From the NCBI GenBank assembly GCA_021234155.1, contig JAJEKV010000017.1:10731525-10795524 (forward strand): DNA of 64,000 nucleotides, written 5' to 3'. Positions within the stretch are counted from its first letter, which is position 1. Every line of letters starts with the position of its first letter. Of the stretch, positions 58,550 through 64,000 are shown one piece after another. The position numbers were made by a program, and so were the translations under genes. The stretch comes from Isoetes taiwanensis. Its lineage: Eukaryota; Streptophyta; Lycopodiopsida; Isoetales; Isoetaceae. A model generated the notes under the pieces. It did not search any database. It worked only from the letters and a program-made list of their open reading frames with translations, and had not been told where the DNA came from.

Positions 58550-61500
58550 TTGTTTATGTGGGTTTGTGGCATATTATAGGTATATGCCAGTATATGCTTG
58601 GAATATGCCTATGACTGCTAAAAACCCGCTATTGGTCAGGAATGCCTCTATTGCTAAGCAGGTTGGGCACCTACCTTGAAACTGCCAACCTGAGAGGCCC
58701 TCAAGCCCGGGGATTTAGTATCCGGGTAAATAGAATACAACAAAGACAAAACCAACTAAACAGCAGCTAGCCGATTTAGATATGGCATCCCCTACTAATT
58801 TCGGGGCTTTGTGCTTATTGCTTTCTCAGGTTTCCTGAGGCCTTTTTCTAATTTTGCTCCCATCTTCAAATCTTGAGAAAGAGGCTACTGATCCTCGCCA
58901 TTGGCAAGCATAGCGTCAGAAAGGGAAAGTTAGCATCTAGAATGATGACACAGCTTGTCACTTCTCTTTAAAATGACTCCATTTTTTATTTAGGTTGGGA
59001 TTTTAAAAATGCTGTTCTCGCCATTGTTCTCAGATTCTCGTTGTTCATTAGAATTGACTGCTCATTTTGGCTTTCTTTCTCATGTAAGGCATCAATCCTC
59101 GTTTGACGGCAGGAACAAATGTAAAGCCGCAATCTTTTACCCAATTGTGTCTCGCCAGAATCGCTCGTGTTTCATTTGTTCCAAGAGTCCGCCGTGATGC
59201 AAATTCCTCAAACGCTTTTGCATTGGGTACAAAAAATTAGGCGATATTTGTCGAAATGGGGTGCCTGGTGGTGGTAAATCTAGTCTCAGCCTAAGGATGA
59301 TCTAGTTAGAACTATCATTCAAAGCCCGGACCATCGCGCATCTAAATCCTGCTTTTTAAAGTCTCAAGAATTTCCTTCTGTTGGCTACAAGACTGCCAAC
59401 TATATTTGCCATTATTTTGCAATTTGACATCCTTATTCTTTGCATCTCGAGGACAACGCCATATACAGGCTACAAGATTTCCAACTGTAAGACATTTGTT
59501 TCGTGGAGGTAGCGGATGCTTTTAAAGTTCACTTAAAGGGAGGTATCTTAGGATTTCTATGCAGGGAAACCATGTGGTGTGAGCTGTTTCGACCGGGCCG
59601 CCGGGCTGAAAGCAATGCAAGAGTGCCAATTTGAGTTTTTATTTCCTCGATCTACCAATGGGAGATCTATCGAACTGTAATACTAGTTGGTGCAAAACCC
59701 TAATGTGTGGAATTGACTAGCTCGATGTCCGCCTCTAAGACCAAAGATATTTATTCTTTTCCAAATTTCTAGATGGCACCCAAGTGCAAGCATTCATACA
59801 ACTCTGCTCCGCGACCTCGCATAAATGCATACTAGTACAGCTCTCGTGTGGGTAAGAGTGGCTACATTGCACAAAAAATCTCCCAAAAATTTGTGTCTAC
59901 TTCGTGATTAAATACATGATGGCATTGGCATTGTATGATGTCCTAGTGCTATTTAGCAAGACCGGTGAAACAAGAGCTTTGAGGCCGGTTCCTTTGTCTC
60001 TTTGCCCTTTGACCTTGCCTTAATCACATCTACCATTGTGATACTTAAAAGCATATAAATTTACAACTTTGGGAAGGTTAGTATCTAATTTTTCTCCATC
60101 GCTTAATTAAAAGATGAATTGGTGGATACATTCTCAGCGTGAAATGCTTTGTATAAGTTGATTACTATAATATAAATGTAATACTACCTAAACTATGTCC
60201 CTATCATTCTTTGCTGGAATAATCGAAAGTACCAAGAATTTTATTAGAACTGCGGGATGCTTGAGCAAAGAAGTAAAGCAAAATATATTTTACAGCTTCG
60301 TGGATGTCATGAAAAGAATGTACCTATCCCCGCAAAGAGAATGACCTTATCGCGGATAAGCCGCGGGAGCTTTAGCGTGAAAGTGAATGTGGTTGTTCCT
60401 ATAGTTGTGCACAAGGGCAAACGCATCCGCCAGAGAACATTTTACGATGGTGGATTTTAGGGCGTACTCTTGAATCTAAAGGGGAAGAGATTTTGAAGCC
60501 GAGAAGGCAGAAAGGTCTAACAGTAAAGATAGTTTTCAAATTTAAGTGTCAATCATTACAAAAATGCAAAGGATCTTAATCCTAACCACTACAAGCTGCC
60601 ACATCCACCAGGAAAGTGCAATGGTGTTGATGCCATGCAAAAGATGGAATCTTCACCATCAGCTTCTACTTTTTGCCTCTGTGGATCATGAGAATGTGGT
60701 CATACCATTTTTATGCACTTCAAATGGGTTGGCGCTGAATCCGTGCTATTTTCAGGTTTGAATGATGGTAATCAATCATGCACTAATGGCATCCTAACTC
60801 GTTAAGGATCTAGAAGTATGTCCCAGCCATCTTCCACTCTACATCAATAGGAAATGCAACATTTGTGATATCTACCGAAAGCAAGGTGGTAGTTTATGAT
60901 GATAAGCTGCTACACAAAGTCCTTTCGCACTTACTAACCTGCTATGATTTACTTTGCTAATTTTATCCGTGACTTTGATTTTAAATTTGCAAGCAAGGTG
61001 TTAGATTTAGGATGAAAGACCTTTCAAATGTGAGGTCGCTAGGATATTGAAAATATGAAACGTGGTCGAGCATGAAAAATGAACTTTAAAGATGGAGGAT
61101 GTATATGTGAAAGGTCACCGGGCCGGCGATGGGGTGTCGCTTTTACCTTAGAACTTCTTTGAGTTTTAAATGCTATTACTGATCATGCCACAAATATCCT
61201 AGTCTTTGGTGGTGTTTGCTAGAATGAATGAACCTTTGTCTGCCAAATTGTACTTGTGGATTTCCTTTGAACGCCGATTATATTTGCTTGGCTATTGTGG
61301 TCCTGGAGTAGTTGATGGTGTAATATGAAGATTAGAGAATATAGATGTAATAAAATCAGCCTATTAGTTCTAAGCAAAAAATCACTTGTGGAATCTGTTG
61401 CTGCACCTCTTGGATGGAGAAAATTTGCGAAAAGATACATCTCCGAAGGATATTTCTCAATTCATAGCTTTACTTTCATTGTTGTAAATTGAGGCTAGTC

Positions 61501-61750
61501 TTTAAGACAATGGAATTGCGATTTGTTCTTTGTAGTTTGATCAATTTTTCTCCGCCATTATTTTCAAAATTGGAAACCCTGAAGCCGCATTTATTTTTCA
61601 TTTTGCCAAGCAAGCATGAGTTGAGGCGAGTAGGCCAACGCTTGTCGAAAAATTCTACATTTGCTTGTTCACTTTATATTCCTTTGTCTTAAAATGATAA
61701 AAAATAGATTTCTAGAAATTGTTCTAATTAAAGAGCCCACTCACCCATGG
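58550..61750. other. Intergenic stretch, nothing recognised
   Basis: Only short frames occur (for example 60257-60460 and 60546-60761, plus) with no family motif. Part of it may belong to the Helitron whose helicase lies at 62590-64000, because Helitrons often carry unrelated sequence 3' of the helicase. I could not find a CTRRT-type end. Confidence 0.4.
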
Positions 61751-61763
61751 GTGTCATTGGGCT

Positions 61764-62105
61764 AAAACTGCCCCAAGGGTCACAAATCTAAGTACCTAAA
61801 TCAAGAGCCATGTCCAATTAAAATTGCCCTCAAGGTCACAAATCTAAGGCACCTAAATTGTGATTAATCACCAACTTAAGAGCATTTTTAATAGGCTTCA
61901 TGCGAGTTGCAACCATTAGATGTTTTGCTACTGTGAAATCTCTAGGAGTGCACCCATCAAATTTAAGAACATTTTTAATAGGTGGGCTTTCCTTGGTCAA
62001 TAGTTGCAACCATTAGATGTTTGTCAAATCCAGAGCCGACTCATCAAATTTTAAGTGCATATCTTAATAGGCTTTGTATTAGTTGCAATTACTAGATGTT
62101 CCAAG
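61764..62105. repeat. Decayed short tandem repeats
   Basis: Two units of about 37 bp (GGTCACAAATCTAAG--ACCTAAAT at about 61776 and 61833) are followed by three units of about 70 bp. The larger units share ATCAAATTTAAG, CAT-TTTAATAGG and GTTGCAA--A-TAGATGTT (near 61880, 61950 and 62045). Confidence 0.65.
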
Positions 62106-62589
62106 GTTTACATTTTGTAACTAATGGTTTTGCTTTTACTAACAATGAGTTCTTCTTTAGATGCAAGGACTCTTTGATGTTGGTACTGGTGTCATCTTAG
62201 TTGAACATGTCATCAAATGATCTCCATGTTAGAGAACAATTAGCAATAACTAAAGCAACATGTACCACGTGACTCTGTTATGACTTTCCAGGTAACCTTC
62301 TCTCTCAGACTAGAATCTGCACTACCGCTACCGCATCTTTGGGTTGGAAGTTTGTAAATGTTTCTATTGGTAATAAAGAAATGTGTGCATTAAGCTTTTA
62401 TTATTGGAATTAAAAAATATCCAAACATAGTTTATAGTGCCCAATGTCACTGGTATTAGCAATAACAAGAAATATAGAAACTAAGGGCTATTTCATCCTC
62501 GTAGGAATTTCTTTGTAGACTACATTTGAGTGAACCTCTTTTTGTTTTAGCGCTGTCTCTTGTCTTGAGGTTTCTTGAAATGTATACCT

Positions 62590-64000
62590 TCACTCCATGT
62601 TGTGTGAAAAGTACCTGAGAATGCGACATAGAGTCGCCGCATGCTTAATACCGGAGCTGGTGGTAGGTAGATGCCAATGGAGGTCATTGAATGTTCTTTG
62701 GGCGACTCTGTTTATGGTCATCGAATGCAAGTCGCGATCGTGGAACCGCCGCTTGAAGGGGAGGAGGTCGTTATCTGATGGCTCCAGTGTTATCCTTGGT
62801 ATGAGGACCCGTGTACCTTTGTAGGTGCCAGTGATTATTTCTGCATCTATGATTCTTGGGTGCGCTTTGATTACATGGAGGCGGGTGCCATTGCAGAGAT
62901 CGGCCTTTGGGTTCATGTTTCTGAGTAGGATGATGATGGCACCATCCTTGATGTGTAACTTGCGCGGTGGCATGCCGAAAAGAGTCGTGGTTGATGAACT
63001 CAATTGGGAAATCCCTTTGTAGCATCTTAAGCCTTCTACGCAATGATGGCATCTATACTGCGGTAATGCATGGAGTTGTCCATTCAACCTTAGAAGGACC
63101 TTATTGTTGATTCTCAGCCAATGTCTTCGTTCTTTGGAGTCAAGATGGCCTTGTCATACAATAGGTGCACATTTGCCTCTGTTATTTCCTTTGCCAAGAT
63201 GTTGTCAATCAAGTCGCCTTTCTACCACGCATTCTTCGTATCTCAACCAAGTCGCGATCGAGTCCCCACTCATTGTTCATCCGTTCCCCATTACCGAAGT
63301 CGTAGCGACCAATTTGAGAAGATTTGCTCGCCTTTTTCCGACCCCATGTTTTGTGTCAGCTTGTGGGTTTTGAAATTAATCCACAATGGGTTTCTCTTGC
63401 CACACTTCGAGATGATTTCTGTCTTTGTTGCACGCTTGATCACAGGCAATTGTTGTCGAAAATCGCCGCCGGTAAGCATTATTATTCCCCCAAACAGCCT
63501 GTCATCTTGGCCTATCTTGCGTAGAACCCTGTCGACGGCAGTGAGTGCTTGCGTATGTGTCATCCCCATTTTGTCCCATACCATGATGCTTGCCTTTCTA
63601 AGTACCTCTGCTTGTTGGCTTGTGGCACGTAGTGCAGAGGTTGCCTCTTGTGTGAGGTTGAGTGGTATTTGAATGTCGAATGAACTGTTTGTGCTCCCTT
63701 CAAGAGGAGGCTGGCAATGCATGTCCAAGCTACTGATACAATACACACGTTGCATCCTCTTAGTATCTTTGATCGACCGTTGAAGAGGAATGTCTTGCCC
63801 GCCCTCCCGGCCATCCACATTGATACATGGGGCTTGATGTCGGCTGATTGCATCGAGGATAATGTCGGCTATGTGCTTCCGCTCCCCTCGCTGAGTTTGC
63901 CGTAGTTTTCCTCGCCCTTCTTTCAACTCCTTTTCTCGCATCGGCTGTGGGTTCATTTGGGAGATTGCCTAGAATGTCTATCCGTGGTTCCGCAAACCAA
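62590..64000 (-). pseudogene. Helitron-type Pif1-like helicase, frameshifted, cut by window edge
   Basis: Read from 64000 down. The nucleotide-binding region MAGRAGKTFLFN at about 63810 is a degraded Walker A (usually GPGGTGKT). It is followed by ASLLLKGAQTVHSTFK, a CVRLTSQQAEVLRKASIMVWDKMGM-like stretch (Walker B with Asp kept) and LFGGIIMLTGGDFRQQLPVI (about 63500). LYDKAILTPKNEDIG lies at about 63130. AIIILLRNMNPKADLCNGTRL, TYKGTRVLIPRITLEPSDND and LPFKRRF follow, then SMTINRVAQRTF (usually MTINKSQGQT). The C-terminal block PAPVLSMRRLYVAFSG near 62640 is in another frame. Order and spacing match the helicase of plant Helitron RepHel proteins, which unwind DNA during rolling-circle transposition. 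At least three frameshifts break it. The replication initiator domain would lie beyond the window. Confidence 0.85.

Noticed and set aside
62590-64000. A functional host Pif1 helicase gene
   Set aside because: Helicase motifs are spread over several frames with stops and a degraded Walker A, and their form matches Helitron helicases better.

Overview
This window looks like a repeat-rich land-plant nuclear chromosome. The evidence is one spliced, plant-specific gene with GT-AG introns (a MOS1-type gene with a BAT2-N-like start), set among plant-type Ty3/gypsy, LINE, CACTA and Helitron remains. The species cannot be read from the sequence. The gene's introns are short (81-255 bp) and its protein is divergent, which would suit a non-angiosperm, but this is a weak inference. 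I see no bacterial operons, rRNA, tRNA or CRISPR array.

Layout. About 1-6 kb holds two LINE fragments on the minus strand (1345-3700 and 4180-6010), then a 550-bp fold-back element (6197-6746). About 7.3-17.9 kb is a plus-strand Ty3/gypsy relic. Its 5' part is tandemly duplicated, and its gag is split by a 3.65-kb LINE (12480-16129) with an 8-bp target duplication. A minus-strand LINE relic that keeps ORF1, endonuclease and zinc-finger parts lies at about 18.9-21.05 kb. From 21049 to 50110 there is one minus-strand Ty3/gypsy element whose integrase is cut by a 27,460-bp CACTA DNA transposon (21278-48737). That transposon has CACTACAA ends and a perfect CAC/CAC target duplication. Removing it restores the integrase reading frame.

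Inside the CACTA element are CpG-rich subterminal palindrome arrays at both ends and a decayed TNP2-type transposase relic (about 25.15-26.4 kb). It also holds a run of about 1.08-kb tandem repeats (30.2-37.7 kb), a roughly 0.6-kb direct repeat, two long TTC tracts, a cluster of about 124-bp repeats with a hairpin core, and two unrecognised ORF relics (44.4-45.5 and 46.3-47.7 kb).

To the right, a chromodomain/integrase C-terminus of another Ty3/gypsy element (50.77-51.26 kb) precedes the only apparently intact gene: a nine-exon MOS1-like gene on the minus strand (52628-57666, 1375 codons, all intron phases consistent). It contains an internal exon-sized duplication. The last 1.4 kb is a frameshifted Helitron Pif1-like helicase on the minus strand, cut by the window edge. 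Apart from MOS1, everything recognisable is a mobile element, and the nesting gives a relative order of insertions (LINE into gypsy 1; CACTA into gypsy 2).
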